64,000 bases of DNA, taken from Bog-473 sp963755495. Lineage in GTDB: Bacteria; Actinomycetota; Acidimicrobiia; Acidimicrobiales; RAAP-2. Each line of letters starts with the position of its first letter. The first letter of the stretch is position 1. Location of the stretch: assembly GCA_963755495.1 (NCBI GenBank), contig CAVWJS010000003.1, positions 101,496 to 165,495 of the forward strand. Reading direction: 5' to 3'. A program made the position numbers and the translations under genes. The notes beneath the pieces were generated by a model. The model saw nothing but the letters and a program-made list of their open reading frames with translations. It had not been told where the DNA came from and did not search any database. Positions 45,650 through 55,319 of the stretch are shown one piece after another.

Positions 45650-45668
45650 CTAACTTCCAATTCACTCA

Positions 45669-46139
45669 CTAAAGCTTGGTGCTCACACGCCAGATTTCTA
45701 CGGCGACGTCAGCAATGATCCAGTTCTCGTACGTTTTACGAAACGTTGAAGGAAGCACATCGAGCTCCGCAGATGCGAGTCGCCGGCGATCCTTCAGCAA
45801 GAGTCCACACGTCATTTGATCGGCGCCGAACAGCAAAGCCGCTGCGCGACCATAGGGTCCGTCACCAAGACCGTTGATGCCGGCTCGCAGAATCTTCTCG
45901 ACGGCCAGTGCACGCCTGTACGGATCCTCATCCGATTCATCTGCCTCCGCCACCAGCTCAAGTACCTCGGGGCAATCAACTAACCAAGCAAGGCGGACTC
46001 CGCCACGCAGGACCTCAATGAGACCTCGTTGTATCTCCTCGACCTGATGAGGCCGCGGAATCTTCGTAACCACTTTCGGCCGGAGGACTGGCGGACACCG
46101 GGTTTCGCCTCCGGAGGTGCATCCCTTCCTGACCCACAA
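45669..46139 (-). CDS. Hypothetical actinobacterial helical protein
   Basis: Up to 156 aa; the likely start is near the VVTKIPRPHQ segment. A helical core (AVEKILRAGINGLGDGPYGR, then AAALLFGADQMTCGLLLKDR) ends with STFRKTYENWIIADVAVEIW. Similar helical modules with a TFRKxYE phrase occur in actinobacteria as regulatory or adaptor domains before effector domains. No catalytic residues are seen. It marks the right end of the defence-like block. Confidence 0.5.
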   Translation of the reverse strand: MWVRKGCTSGGETRCPPVLRPKVVTKIPRPHQVEEIQRGLIEVLRGGVRLAWLVDCPEVLELVAEADESDEDPYRRALAVEKILRAGINGLGDGPYGRAAALLFGADQMTCGLLLKDRRRLASAELDVLPSTFRKTYENWIIADVAVEIWRVSTKL

Positions 46140-46245
46140 ATTCAGTCACTTTTATGCTCGTCCGATGCAACGTTCGTTCCAGCACGGAGGCGCAGGCTTT
46201 CCTTGGAGCCTCGGGAAGTACCCGCAGGCTCCGAAAGGAGCATCA

Positions 46246-46573
46246 TGTCGAACATCGTCCCTGCTAGGAGCACTGGAGTTGCCCGCCGGGAGTCCCGCTA
46301 TTCCGGCCGAGCCCTGGCCCGAATCGACAGCCAGACCGAACTCGGTCTGGCCGAAATCGAGTCCCAGGCCGAGCTCCAGGCAGCTCGGGTCATGGCGGTC
46401 GGCTACGTCGGCAAGCGGGCCATGCACGAAGTGGCCATGATCAGCCAGCTGGAGCAGCAGCTGGCGACGTTGGTGCCCGATGGCGACGAGCTCGGCTCCA
46501 GGCCATCGGCGACATGGTTGCCCTGGAGGCAGCCGACGTGGTGGCCGACACCGTCCGGCGGGTCAGCCGATGA
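46246..46573 (+). pseudogene. Conserved mobile-element protein, frameshifted
   Basis: Starts MSNIVPARSTGVARRESRYS, then TELGLAEIESQAELQAARVM and MHEVAMISQLEQQLATLVP. At about 46480 the frame breaks; text resumes in another frame as RLQAIGDMVALEAADVVADT with a stop at 46573. About 110 aa, mostly coiled-coil-like helix. Proteins of this look begin conjugative modules in actinobacterial integrative elements. Here it precedes a small membrane protein and the coupling ATPase. Confidence 0.6.
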
Positions 46574-47105
46574 TCGGCCTGATCATCGTGCTGGTGCTGC
46601 TCGCAGCTGTGGTCGCCCTCCTTGCGGTAGTCGCTTGGCGGGAGGCCTGCTTGAGGTGGGAACGAGCGGGCCGAGAGGGCCAGGATCGATGCCGACAGTT
46701 CGGCGGGCCGAGCATCGGCTGCACAGCATGGCCAGGAACGCCTTCGGCACGATGCTGGAGGTGGCACGCCAGCGAGCGAGATCCTGGCGATTCGATCCGT
46801 CCATGAGCTGGCGATCCAAAGCCGTCGAGGCGTTGGCCTTGACGATCGCCATTGCAGTGGTGGCCCGGGTGGTCTGGGGGCTGCTCGGGCCCCTGCTGCC
46901 GGCGCTCCTGGTCATGGTGGCAGTGTCGGTGCGCCTGCTGCTTCGGGGTCATCCGTGGTCCCCATGCCCGCCACTGATCACAGCGCTGAACAGGACTTTT
47001 CCACACATTTCGCTATTGACGCGGGTCAATGGCTGTGAGATATCGGAGATAGGGGCGCGGTCAAACAGATACGACTGCTTGACGTCGCGCCCCGACAGCC
47101 CTTGA
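46570..47105 (+). pseudogene. Small membrane protein of the conjugation module, frameshifted
   Basis: ATG at 46570 overlaps the previous stop. N-terminal helix MIGLIIVLVLLAAVVALLAV is followed by a charged segment (REACLRWERAGRE). After a frame change near 46670 the text continues HSMARNAFGTMLEVARQRAR and a second hydrophobic part, ALTIAIAVVARVVWGLLGPL and LPALLVMVAVSVRLLL. The original protein was probably 130-170 aa with two to three helices. Exact end uncertain. Confidence 0.5.
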
Positions 47106-47465
47106 CGGCTGTCTAACCAATGAAAAGGAGGTGCCATGGCCGACAAGCAAATCCGGATCTATCCCGAAGCGACGAGAAGTCGATCACGGAGCGGCTGGCT
47201 AGGCGCTCCTTGACCTCGTCGACCAAGCTCGACCCGGAAGAACAGCGTTCGCTTCCTGGCGGCGGGTGAGCGGCTGCGAAGAAGTTGAGGGCTCGGTACC
47301 GAAAGCGAAGGGATCGGCAGCATGACGCGATCATCACCTTCGCCATCTGCGGGCTCAGCTCTGATCGCCGGTATCGCCGTACTGAAATCAGCTGAACAGC
47401 GACGCCTGCGTGCGCATCTGTCGGCCTGCCGTCTGTCTTTCCCCGGGACCTGGAAGCGGAAGCGG
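47106..47465. other. Gap with eroded coding
   Basis: About 360 bases. A short frame MADKQIRIYPEATRS starts at 47136 with AAGGAGG before it and soon stops, so a small gene may have been lost by frameshift. Nothing else is recognisable. Confidence 0.35.
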
Positions 47466-49581
47466 TGGCCCGCACCATGGCGGGATTCTCGGGCCTGCTG
47501 TTGCCGTGGTGGAGGCGCTGGCTTAGCATCGCCGTTCGTGTCACTGGAGATCCACGCCAGCAGCACCGGCATCCAGCACTACCTCGTAGTTCCGGAAGCC
47601 TGGAGCCAGGCCGTCCGCAACATCCTCCAGGCCAGCGTTCCGGCAGTGCGTTTCGAGCCAGTCGAGACTACCCATGGTGGACGTCCGCACGGCGGCCGAA
47701 TATCGGTTGTCGATCGCACGACCGGCCGCTGCTCATCGACGCTGCCGGGTTATCGGCCAAGTTGTTGGCCAGCCTGCAACCGCTGGAGCCCGAGCGAACG
47801 GATCGTCGTGCAGTGGTTAGTAACACCGCACGCCCCGGTGGCTCCGGCCAAGGTTGCCAGCGACCCAAGCGACCTTCGGCTGGGCCGACGGCTCGTCACC
47901 ACGCGGATGGCGAAGCCGTCGGGGCACTCCGTAAGAAGCACAGCTCTGCCTCTGCTGCTGGCGACAGGACGAATCGGCGTGCGGGCCAGAACCGGATGGG
48001 CCGAGCTACGCTACCTGCGCCAAGTGGAGGCGGCCTGGCATGAAACCCGCGCGCCTGGAGTCCACCTGACGCAGCGGATGATCCCGGGTTCATGGGTGCG
48101 TCGTTCGATGGCATCGCGGCGGGCACCGTTATCAGCCTGGCCGGCCACCCTCAACACCGAGGAACTGACCGGCCTCATCGGCTGGCCGATCGGGATCGTG
48201 GCCATGCCGGGGCTGGCGCTCGGCGGCAGCCGCCAGGTCCCGGCGTCGCCGCTGATCCCCATTAACGGGGACCGTCCTGGCCGACAGCACCTATCCCGGC
48301 GACGACCGCCCCTTGGCAATGGACGTCGAGAGCCGACTGCGTCACCTACACGTCCTCGGTCCGACCGGTACCGGCAAAAGCACCCTGCTCGGTGCAGATG
48401 GCCATCTCGGACCTCGAGGCCGGGTCACGGCCTGGTGCTGCTCGACCCCAAAGGCGATCTCGTGCAAGCGGTCTTGGAGCGGGTGCCCGAACACCGGCGG
48501 CGTGACGTCGTCGTACTCGACCCGGCAGACACCTCTCGGCCGGTAGGGCTCAACCCGCTCCGGTCGGCCCACGGCGCGAGCGGCGAGGTCGTGGTCGAGA
48601 ATCTGGTTGGGTTGTTCAAGAGCCTGTATCGGCATTCATGGGGACCGCGGCTGGATGACATCTTGCGGGCTGCGCTGCTGACCTTGGCTGGCGCCGAGGG
48701 GACGACCCTCTGCGAAGTGCCGCTCATCCTGACCGATCCGAACTACCGCCGACGGCTGGTGGGGTCCCTGGATGACCCCGTCGGGCTGGAGAGTTTCTGG
48801 GGCTGGTACGAGGCTCTGTCCGACGCCGAACGGCTGACAGTGGTCGGGCCGGTGCTCAACAAGGTCAGGGCCTTCACCATGCGCCCCACCGTCCGGTCGA
48901 TCATCGGGCAAAGCGCCCCACTATTGGACCTGAGGGATGTTCTAGGCAGTCGGCAAAGTTTTGCTCTGCTCGCTGGCTTCGGGACTCTTAGGCGAGGAGG
49001 CCGCCTCCTTGCTCGGGGCCCTGATCGTGGCCGAGCTGTGGCACGCCACGACCGCACGCTCCGGCATGGCGGCAAATCGTCGGCATCCGGTCATGGCCTA
49101 CCTCGACGAGTTCCAGCATTTCGTCCACCTACCGACCCCGATGCCCTCGATGCTGGCCGAGGCTCGGGGCTTGGGGCTGGGTATGACACTGGCCCACCAA
49201 CACCTCGACCAGTTGGGCGATGAGGCCAAGCACGCCGTCCTGGCCAACGCCCGCTCACGCGTGGTCTTCCAACTGCCAGCTGCCGACGCCCGGGTTATGT
49301 CCCGCGAGATGGGCACCATCCTGTCGGCTGATGATCTCCAGGGTCTGGGCGCCTTCGAGGTTGCCTGTCAGCTGTTCGCCGGTGGCACTACCCAGGCTCC
49401 GGCTACCGGCAGGACCCGACCACTCACGCCGCCCAGTGCCGATTCGGCCGCGATCCGGGTCACCTCACGGGAGCGCTACGGCGTCGATCGCCCCGACGTG
49501 GAACGGGCCATTCGGGAGCGGCAATCCGGAGGGTCGGGGGGATCGGTCGGTCGGCGAGAGCGGCCGCGGAAGGCGTCATGA
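47466..49581 (+). pseudogene. VirD4/TraD-like conjugal coupling ATPase, multiply frameshifted
   Basis: Pieces in three frames make one protein of about 700 aa. FVSLEIHASSTGIQHYLVVP and EAWSQAVRNILQASVPAVRF form the N-terminal domain. Walker A is HLHVLGPTGTGKSTLL near 48350. LVLLDPKGDLVQAVLERVPE and DVVVLDPADTSRPVGLNPL follow. The C-terminal part from about 48960 has Walker B VMAYLDEFQHFVHLP and GLGMTLAHQHLDQLGDEAKH, typical of type IV coupling proteins that pump DNA into the secretion channel. At least four frame changes occur. The stop overlaps the replication-relaxase start. Confidence 0.75.
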
Positions 49582-50534
49582 GCGCCGCGGTCCCCCGTTC
49601 CGGTCGGGTTGAGCGGCAATCCGCATCGCACCTGATGGCGACAGGTAAAGGGGGCAAATCTGCCAACGACTCTATAGAGCATTTCGGTTTCAGGAGTCAG
49701 GGCCAGCGGGCCAAGCGGGGGTACGTCACCCGTCGACAGGTGGAGGCCATATCCACTCGCTTGTCTGATCGGCAGTGGTCCGTCCTCCGGGACACCGGGC
49801 GCCTGGGAGTCGTCTCCGGCAAGCAGCTGCAGCGCCTGCATTACGGTCCATCTCCAGCCGGAGGGCGACTGGCTCGAAAGCACCTTGGCGAACTGGTTCG
49901 CTTAGAAGTCCTGGCCCGCCTGGATCGCCGCGTCGGTGGTGTCCGTGCCGGTTCCGCTGGCTATGTCTATGCACTTGGTGTCACCGGCCAACGACTGCTC
50001 GACCCACGGCGCTGGAGGTCCCGACCTCCATGGACGCCAGGAGCCAGCCATCTCCGTCACGCCCTGTCAGTCAGCGAGCTCTACGTCCAGCTGCGCGAGG
50101 CAGAGAAAGCGGATGGAGTGGAACTGCTGTCCTTTGACACTGAACCCGCCTGTTGGCGTCGCTACTTCGGACCTGGCGGCGCTCGAGCCACCCTAAAGCC
50201 TGATGCCCTGGCCATTATCGGGATCGGTGACTATGAAGACCGGTACTTCGTTGAAGTAGATCTCGGAACCGAATCGGGCCCACGCATCACCACCAAAGGC
50301 AAGGCCTACATCAGATATTTCGGAAGCGGTCGAGAGCAGGCTGAGACGGGAGTCTTCCCCTTCGTCCTCTGGATAGCACCCGATGCCAACCGTGCTGGGC
50401 AGCTGGCGGATGCGTTGAGTCGTGTCCCCCCGGAGCATTGGCAGTTGTTCCAGGTGACAACCGCCGACAGCGCCGTACAGCGAATAACCAGCGGATCAAG
50501 CAACACCATCAGTAACCGAAAGGAGGTGACATGA
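49578..50534 (+). CDS. Replication-relaxation family protein
   Basis: 318 aa. A winged-helix-like N-terminal part (LSDRQWSVLRDTGRLGVVSG, then KQLQRLHYGPSPAGGRLARK) leads to ASHLRHALSVSELYVQLREA, LKPDALAIIGIGDYEDRYFV and EVDLGTESGPRI, the conserved core of the Replic_Relax family of actinobacterial and firmicute plasmids and integrative elements. It is thought to act in DNA processing during replication or transfer. Start overlaps the coupling ATPase stop by four bases; end overlaps the methylase start. Confidence 0.83.
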   Translation: MSAAVPRSGRVERQSASHLMATGKGGKSANDSIEHFGFRSQGQRAKRGYVTRRQVEAISTRLSDRQWSVLRDTGRLGVVSGKQLQRLHYGPSPAGGRLARKHLGELVRLEVLARLDRRVGGVRAGSAGYVYALGVTGQRLLDPRRWRSRPPWTPGASHLRHALSVSELYVQLREAEKADGVELLSFDTEPACWRRYFGPGGARATLKPDALAIIGIGDYEDRYFVEVDLGTESGPRITTKGKAYIRYFGSGREQAETGVFPFVLWIAPDANRAGQLADALSRVPPEHWQLFQVTTADSAVQRITSGSSNTISNRKEVT

Positions 50535-51697
50535 ACACCATTACGACAAACAACAATCAGGGCTGGCAGCGGCTACGACCGAGAGGCTACTGCCGTCGTC
50601 CCTCACGGGTCGGCCTCGGCACGCCAACGCCGCCCGTGGAGGTTCCCAGACGATCAATACTGCTGGGAGACTCTACGGAACGCCTTCGACAACTGCCCAA
50701 CGATGCCATCGACTGTGTCGTTACCAGCCCGCCGTACTACGCCCTCCGTGACTACGGCACCGACGGGCAGATCGGGCTGGAGGAGACCGTTGACGACTGG
50801 GTTGAAAGCCTCCGTCTCGTGCTCCATGAAGTCGCCCGAGTTCTCAAACCTGGTGGCAGCCTCTGGCTGAACCTTGGGGACTCCTTCTCCCGCCATGCCC
50901 ACTACGGCGCGCCGCCTAAAGGAATGCTGGCGGCTCCGGAACGGCTGCTTCTGGCGCTCATGGGCGACGGCTGGATCGTTCGGGGCAAGGTCATCTGGAG
51001 CAAGCCGAACGGCTTGCCCAACTCGGTTGTCGACCGGCTGAACCTCAACTACGAGGTGGTCTACTTCCTGGTACGGGAGCCGAACTACTTCTTCGACCTC
51101 GACGCCATCCGCGAACCGCACCGCTCACGCGGTGCCACGCGAGCAAGCAGCGGAAAGGCCGCGACTCCGGGTTGGGCCGGTCCGCTTGCCTCTGGTGCCC
51201 AGGACGGTCTACGCCGGGGGCGGCCAGCTGATCAGCCAGGCCATCCCCTGGGCAAGAACCCCGGCTCCGTCTGGGAGATTTCGACCTACGGTTTCCGGGG
51301 CCAGCATTTCGCCACTTTCCCGCCTCGGCTGGTGCGGCGCCCCATCCTGGCCACCTGTCCAGAGGCCGTCTGCACCCGCTGCGGTACACCATGGAAGCGA
51401 CAGGTAACGGTTGAGAGAGTGCCGGTTGGCCCGGCGTCCAAATCGCCTCAAGCGCGGGACAAGCAGGTGATGCGATTCAAGGACCGCTGGCACACCGTTC
51501 GGCGGGTCGGTGAACTCGTTGCTTGCGGCTGCGGGGCGCCGACACTGCCTGGCGTGGTGCTCGACCCCTTCATGGGCGCTGGGACTGTCGGGCTGGTCGC
51601 CGAGGAACTCGGTCGTGACTGGCTTGGAATAGAGATCTCACCCGAATACCGCGAGATGGCGCTCAAGCGGATCCAAGGAGCCAGGCGTGGGGGGTGA
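50531..51697 (+). CDS. Site-specific DNA methyltransferase, beta class (N4-cytosine or N6-adenine)
   Basis: 388 aa. Motif IV CVVTSPPYYALRDYG (SPPY at 66-69) comes first and motif I VVLDPFMGAGTVGLVAEELG last, the beta-class order. EVARVLKPGGSLWLNLGDSF lies between. A zinc-like CxxC (TCPEAVCTRCGTPW) occurs about residue 280. SPPY leaves N4-cytosine or N6-adenine open. No endonuclease is adjacent. Placed inside the transfer module, it probably protects the element from host restriction during transfer. The start overlaps the upstream gene by four bases. Confidence 0.85.
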   Translation: MNTITTNNNQGWQRLRPRGYCRRPSRVGLGTPTPPVEVPRRSILLGDSTERLRQLPNDAIDCVVTSPPYYALRDYGTDGQIGLEETVDDWVESLRLVLHEVARVLKPGGSLWLNLGDSFSRHAHYGAPPKGMLAAPERLLLALMGDGWIVRGKVIWSKPNGLPNSVVDRLNLNYEVVYFLVREPNYFFDLDAIREPHRSRGATRASSGKAATPGWAGPLASGAQDGLRRGRPADQPGHPLGKNPGSVWEISTYGFRGQHFATFPPRLVRRPILATCPEAVCTRCGTPWKRQVTVERVPVGPASKSPQARDKQVMRFKDRWHTVRRVGELVACGCGAPTLPGVVLDPFMGAGTVGLVAEELGRDWLGIEISPEYREMALKRIQGARRGG

Positions 51698-51869
51698 AAC
51701 GGCTCAGGACGCGGATGCCTCATTGGTGTCATGCGGTTCATTCAGGCGATTCCAACCGGGAATGGTCGACCGCACAGCACCAAGGAGGTACAGCAATGAC
51801 ATTGCTGTTCATCATCCGCTACCGCCGGTCGTGGCTTCCACGACATGGCGCCAATGGAAGGCAGGTGGC

Positions 51870-52181
51870 ATGAAAACCATCGCCATCCGCCTCGAAGACG
51901 AGGTTTCCGAACTGCTCGGTCTGGTCGCCCAACTTGAGGGCACAACCCAGATCGATCAGATCCGTGAAGCCATCGCTTCGCATCTCGAGCGCAAGGTCGC
52001 CGGTGGCGATCTGACCGCCCGGGCCCAAGCGGCTCTCGATGAAGTCGAGCGCGAGGCTGACGCCAAGCGCAAGGCCATCGAGCAGTTGGTGGGCGACGTC
52101 TCCGACAAGGTTCGGAGTACGAAGGCCACTGGGCGCCGCCAACGATCATCGGCCAAGGCCGAGGAAGCTGGCGAGCAGTAG
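51870..52181 (+). CDS. Ribbon-helix-helix/coiled-coil small protein
   Basis: 103 aa from the ATG at 51870, which follows GGCAGGTGG. The N-terminus MKTIAIRLEDEVSELLGLVA, then LEGTTQIDQIREAIASHLER, is ribbon-helix-helix-like. The rest is a charged helix (ARAQAALDEVEREADAKRKA). Probably a DNA-binding accessory protein of the mobile element, like small relaxosome or partition proteins. The frame is open upstream to 51687, without a better start. Confidence 0.6.
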   Translation: MKTIAIRLEDEVSELLGLVAQLEGTTQIDQIREAIASHLERKVAGGDLTARAQAALDEVEREADAKRKAIEQLVGDVSDKVRSTKATGRRQRSSAKAEEAGEQ

Positions 52182-52194
52182 ACGGTGCAACAAA

Positions 52195-52258
52195 GGGATG
52201 GGAGGGGACCATTACAAAAGTGGACCTCCACTTCAAAAATGACTCCCCCTCCCATCCC
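52195..52258. repeat. Nested inverted repeat between RHH and XRE genes
   Basis: Perfect 13-bp arms GGGATGGGAGGGG (52195-52207) and CCCCTCCCATCCC (52246-52258) enclose a second perfect hairpin, AAGTGGA (52218-52224) and TCCACTT (52227-52233). It follows the RHH stop by 13 bases and precedes an AT-rich tract. It could be a strong terminator, a regulator site, or part of an origin of transfer or replication of the element. Confidence 0.6.
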
Positions 52259-52300
52259 GCTTCACCTGCACAGATAGCAAAAGATTGACTAAAAATGGAT

Positions 52301-52329
52301 TTGACGATTGGAAATAGATTTGAGAAAAT
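52301..52329 (+). promoter_or_regulatory. Candidate promoter of the XRE-protease operon
   Basis: TTGACG at 52301-52306, a 17-base spacer, then GAAAAT at 52324-52329, in a tract from 52260 to 52400 that is clearly richer in A and T than its surroundings. The repeated phrase (G/A)GATTTGA flanks the -35 box and could bind the XRE protein. Start of the gene is 28 bases downstream. Confidence 0.45.
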
Positions 52330-52356
52330 AAGGGTAAAGGATTTTTGGTAAATACA

Positions 52357-52791
52357 ATGAATACAGATAAGAAGAATCAATCTTTAGGGAACTTTATAAG
52401 GGAAAGACGCACGTCGCGAGGCTGGTCCCTAAACGACGTTGCGGGTATGTCCGGGCTTCATTTATCCTATTGGAGCAAATTAGAAGCCGGACAATATGAG
52501 TCGCCTTCACCAAAGCATTTGCAGATTATTGCAAGAACACTAGGCATTCGGTTTGAGGATCTCTATGGACTGGCGGGCTATGAAAGCCCCGAGCGGCTGC
52601 CTAGCTTCACGCCCTATCTGCGGGCCAAGTACGAATTGCCACCGGAGGCGGTGGCTGATCTAGAGCGCTACTTCGAACTACTCCGGGCCTACTACGGGAT
52701 TCCTAAGGACCAGCCGGTATTTCCGCCGAAGCCGGATAGCAAGCCACAAAGCCAGCAGGGCGACGACAAGACAGAGCGGAGGGCAGCATGA
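52357..52791 (+). CDS. XRE-family transcriptional regulator
   Basis: 144 aa from ATG 52357 (TTG 52345 also possible). HTH: LGNFIRERRTSRGWSLNDVA, then GMSGLHLSYWSKLEAGQYES and PKHLQIIARTLGI, at residues 8-65. The first 60 codons are AT-rich and use codons rare in neighbours, while the second half is GC-rich, suggesting that the DNA-binding part was acquired separately. The stop overlaps the start of the ImmA-like gene, giving the XRE/ImmA pair typical of integrative elements. Confidence 0.85.
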   Translation: MNTDKKNQSLGNFIRERRTSRGWSLNDVAGMSGLHLSYWSKLEAGQYESPSPKHLQIIARTLGIRFEDLYGLAGYESPERLPSFTPYLRAKYELPPEAVADLERYFELLRAYYGIPKDQPVFPPKPDSKPQSQQGDDKTERRAA

Positions 52792-53423
52792 CTCCCTCGG
52801 CCGTCACCACACTGCGGGACATGGTGCCGCTAAGGCCGCTGCGTTACTCCGAAGCACTGCGGTTGGCGGAGCTTCAGGCGCAAAAGTTCTTGGCCCTGTC
52901 GGGCATAACGGAGCCTGCAGTCCCGGAACGGATTATCACCGAACTCCCAAAGCTGCATGTTGCCCGGTTGAGCCCCTTCCCGACATCGGGGGCTTCACAC
53001 TGGAGTCAAGGGCTATGGCTGGTGGCGATCAACGGTTCAGAGCCGACCACCCGACAGCGCTTCAGTCTTGCGCACGAGTTCAAGCACATTGTCGATCATC
53101 GTTTTGTGCGTTTGACCTACAGTGATTTTCCGGAGAACGAACGGCATGAGATGGTGGAACGCCTCTGCGACTACTTCGCCGGTTGCCTATTGATGCCACG
53201 GCCGTGGTTGAAGCGGGTGTATTGCTCGGGGCTACAGCACCTACCCGATTTGGCCGAGGCCTTTGGTGTCTCTCAGGCGGCAGTGACCGTTCGACTGAAT
53301 CAGATCGGACTAGTGCCATCAACGCCCCGCTGTCTGCCGATATCCAGTGACTGGACTATCAAGGCTCTTCGAGACCTCAGTGACAGGCCGACATATCAAC
53401 GAGTTGCGAGCTACGCGACGTAA
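52788..53423 (+). CDS. ImmA/IrrE-family metallopeptidase
   Basis: 211 aa. The zinc site is RQRFSLAHEFKHIVDHRF (HExxH as HEFKH), followed about 30 residues later by CDYFAGCLLMPRPWLKRVY, in which the family usually has its third ligand and the (N/D)xFAxxLLMP box. These proteases cleave a cognate XRE repressor to induce excision or transfer. Coupled to the XRE gene by a four-base overlap. Intact. Confidence 0.88.
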   Translation: MTPSAVTTLRDMVPLRPLRYSEALRLAELQAQKFLALSGITEPAVPERIITELPKLHVARLSPFPTSGASHWSQGLWLVAINGSEPTTRQRFSLAHEFKHIVDHRFVRLTYSDFPENERHEMVERLCDYFAGCLLMPRPWLKRVYCSGLQHLPDLAEAFGVSQAAVTVRLNQIGLVPSTPRCLPISSDWTIKALRDLSDRPTYQRVASYAT

Positions 53424-53439
53424 GACGAAAGGAATTCCC

Positions 53440-55132
53440 ATGAGCGGCACAACGACAAAGACATCAAAGAAAGGAGCCGCTCGCGAGACGGCGGACTTGG
53501 CAACGCACTATGACCGGCGGGCCGTGATCTACCTACGCGTGTCATCTATCGGCCAGGTCAACACCGATCGGGACGGCGAGGGCTTCTCTATTGCAGCGCA
53601 GCGTGACGCCTGCATCCGCAAGGCGGCATCGTTGGGAGCACAGGTGATCGATGAATACATCGACGCGGGTGAGTCGGCGCGCAAGTCGGATCGCCCACAA
53701 CTCCAGGCGATGCTCGAACGACTAAAGGCCGAACGAGACATTGACTACGTCGTGGTACACAAGGTTGATCGTCTGGCCCGGAACCGAGGTGACGACGTGG
53801 CCATTACCATGGCGATCCGCCAAGCTGGTGCGCAGCTGGTGTCCGTAACTGAGAACATCGACGAGACGCCGTCGGGGATGCTGTTGCACGGCATCATGTC
53901 ATCGATCGCCGAGTTCTATTCGGCGAACCTAGCAACGGAGATTTCGAAGGGAACCAAGAAGAAGGCTGAACGTGGCACCTATCCGGGTTGTGCACCCATC
54001 GGATATCTCAACCGCCAGGATCTTTCCGGAGGCAACGAGCTTCGCTGGATACAGACAGATCCCGAGCGAGCACCCCATGTGAAGTGGGCGTTCCAGGCGT
54101 ACTCGTCTGGCGACTACTCCCTTAGCCAGCTGACCGAAGCGTTGGCTGATCGAGGGCTCAAAACACGGGGAACACCCAAGAATCCGTCAAAGACTCTGGT
54201 GATCAGGCATGTCCATAACATTCTTCGTGGCCGTTTCTATCTCGGACTGTTTACATGGGGTGGTGTCGAATACCAGGGATCACACGAGCCCCTCGTTGAC
54301 ATCGAAACCTTTGCCACGGTGCAGGCGATTATGGCCAGCCGGCGGCATGGAGGCGACAAACAACGGAAACACCCGCATTACCTGAAGGGCACAATCTTCT
54401 GTGCCCGCTGCGGAGCAAGTTTGATGTTCAGCCGCAACCGAGGTCAGGGTGGGATCGAATACGACTACTTCTGCTGCATTGGCCGACACACGCACCGTAC
54501 CGATTGTGATCTTCCGTACCTGCCAGCCGAAGCGGTCGAGGCAGCCATTACCGATTATTACGACACGCTGACCTTGGGACCTGCGACGATGAAGTCGGTT
54601 GGGGAGAGCATTCTCACCCTGGCTCGTCGGCAAAGCGACCCGCTTCAGCGTCGCGGCAAAGCGGGAACGACAACGAGTTCTCGATCTTGAAAAGGAACGC
54701 CGCACGCTGCTACAGGCACACCTTGCCGATGCGGTGCCACTGGAGCTGCTCAAGGAGGAGCAGGACCGGATCACGCGTGAATTGGTAAATGCTGGTGCCG
54801 TCCTGGCCAACACCGATGTGCGCTGGGAGACGGTTGAAACCAATCTCAAGATAGCCCTTGGGCTGATCTCGCAACTGGGCCAGGCTTATCGGGTTGCGTC
54901 GGCTACAGAGCGACGCTGGTTCAATCAGGCGATCTTTGAAAGGGTCGATATCGATCTGGGCGAGCACGTGGGCAAAGTGACCCTGGCCGAACCTTTCAGG
55001 ACGCTCCTTGATCAGGACCTGCTGGGACGGTTGAACGCCGAATTGGAAAACCGCCGCCCCTCTCGGGACGGCGGTTCGACAACCACCAGATTGGTGGAGG
55101 TGATGGGATTCGAACCCACGGCCTCTAATTAG
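53440..55132 (+). pseudogene. Large serine recombinase, frameshift near C-terminus
   Basis: Resolvase domain: RAVIYLRVSSIGQVNTDRDG with the catalytic Ser about residue 35, VVVHKVDRLARNRGDD and LHGIMSSIAEFYSANLATEI. The recombinase domain follows (AERGTYPGCAPIGYLN), then the zinc-ribbon FCARCGASLMFSRNRG. Near 54635 a one-base shift occurs; the other frame continues TRFSVAAKRERQRVLDLEKE to the end. The last residues (VEVMGFEPTASN) come from reading into the RNA-like repeat, so the real end may be before 55090. It is next to copy B, as expected for the enzyme that integrated the element. Confidence 0.85.
55049..55076 (-). terminator. Hairpin beyond the RNA-like copy B
   Basis: AACCGCCG (55049-55056) pairs with CGGCGGTT (55069-55076). 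On the minus strand the second arm is followed by a short T run (GGTTTTCC). It has the position of a terminator for the RNA-like sequence of copy B and lies inside the recombinase 3' end. Confidence 0.5.
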
Positions 55133-55250
55133 GAATGTCTAGTTCACGCCCTTTTGAGCAGGTTGTTTATTCAGGATCCGCTGGTAGCGGGCTTCCGATC
55201 CCCTCAGGTTGCCTCAGGGCCCGTCCCCATCCCTCTCGATAAGGTCACGC
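55092..55250 (-). repeat. tRNA/tmRNA 3'-end-like attachment repeat, copy B
   Basis: On the minus strand it ends GTGGGTTCGAATCCCATCAC then CTCCACCA, i.e. a T-arm, acceptor strand and encoded CCA. The inner part carries AATTAGAGGCC, and about 130 bases farther in GTGACCTTATCGAGAGGGA, shared with copy A. It is not identical to copy A, so it was probably brought in by the element to restore the host RNA gene. The same strand and order as copies A and C make all three direct repeats. Confidence 0.55.
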
Positions 55251-55319
55251 TCGGACATAGCTGCGCCCGCTGGCTTGACCACACAGTCGGAACCGTCAGC
55301 CCTCAACCGCCAGCGACCT

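Noticed and set aside
55100..55132. Real C-terminal extension MGFEPTASN of the recombinase
   Set aside because: This phrase is the usual translation of an antisense T-arm and comes from the RNA-like repeat, so it is probably not conserved protein sequence.
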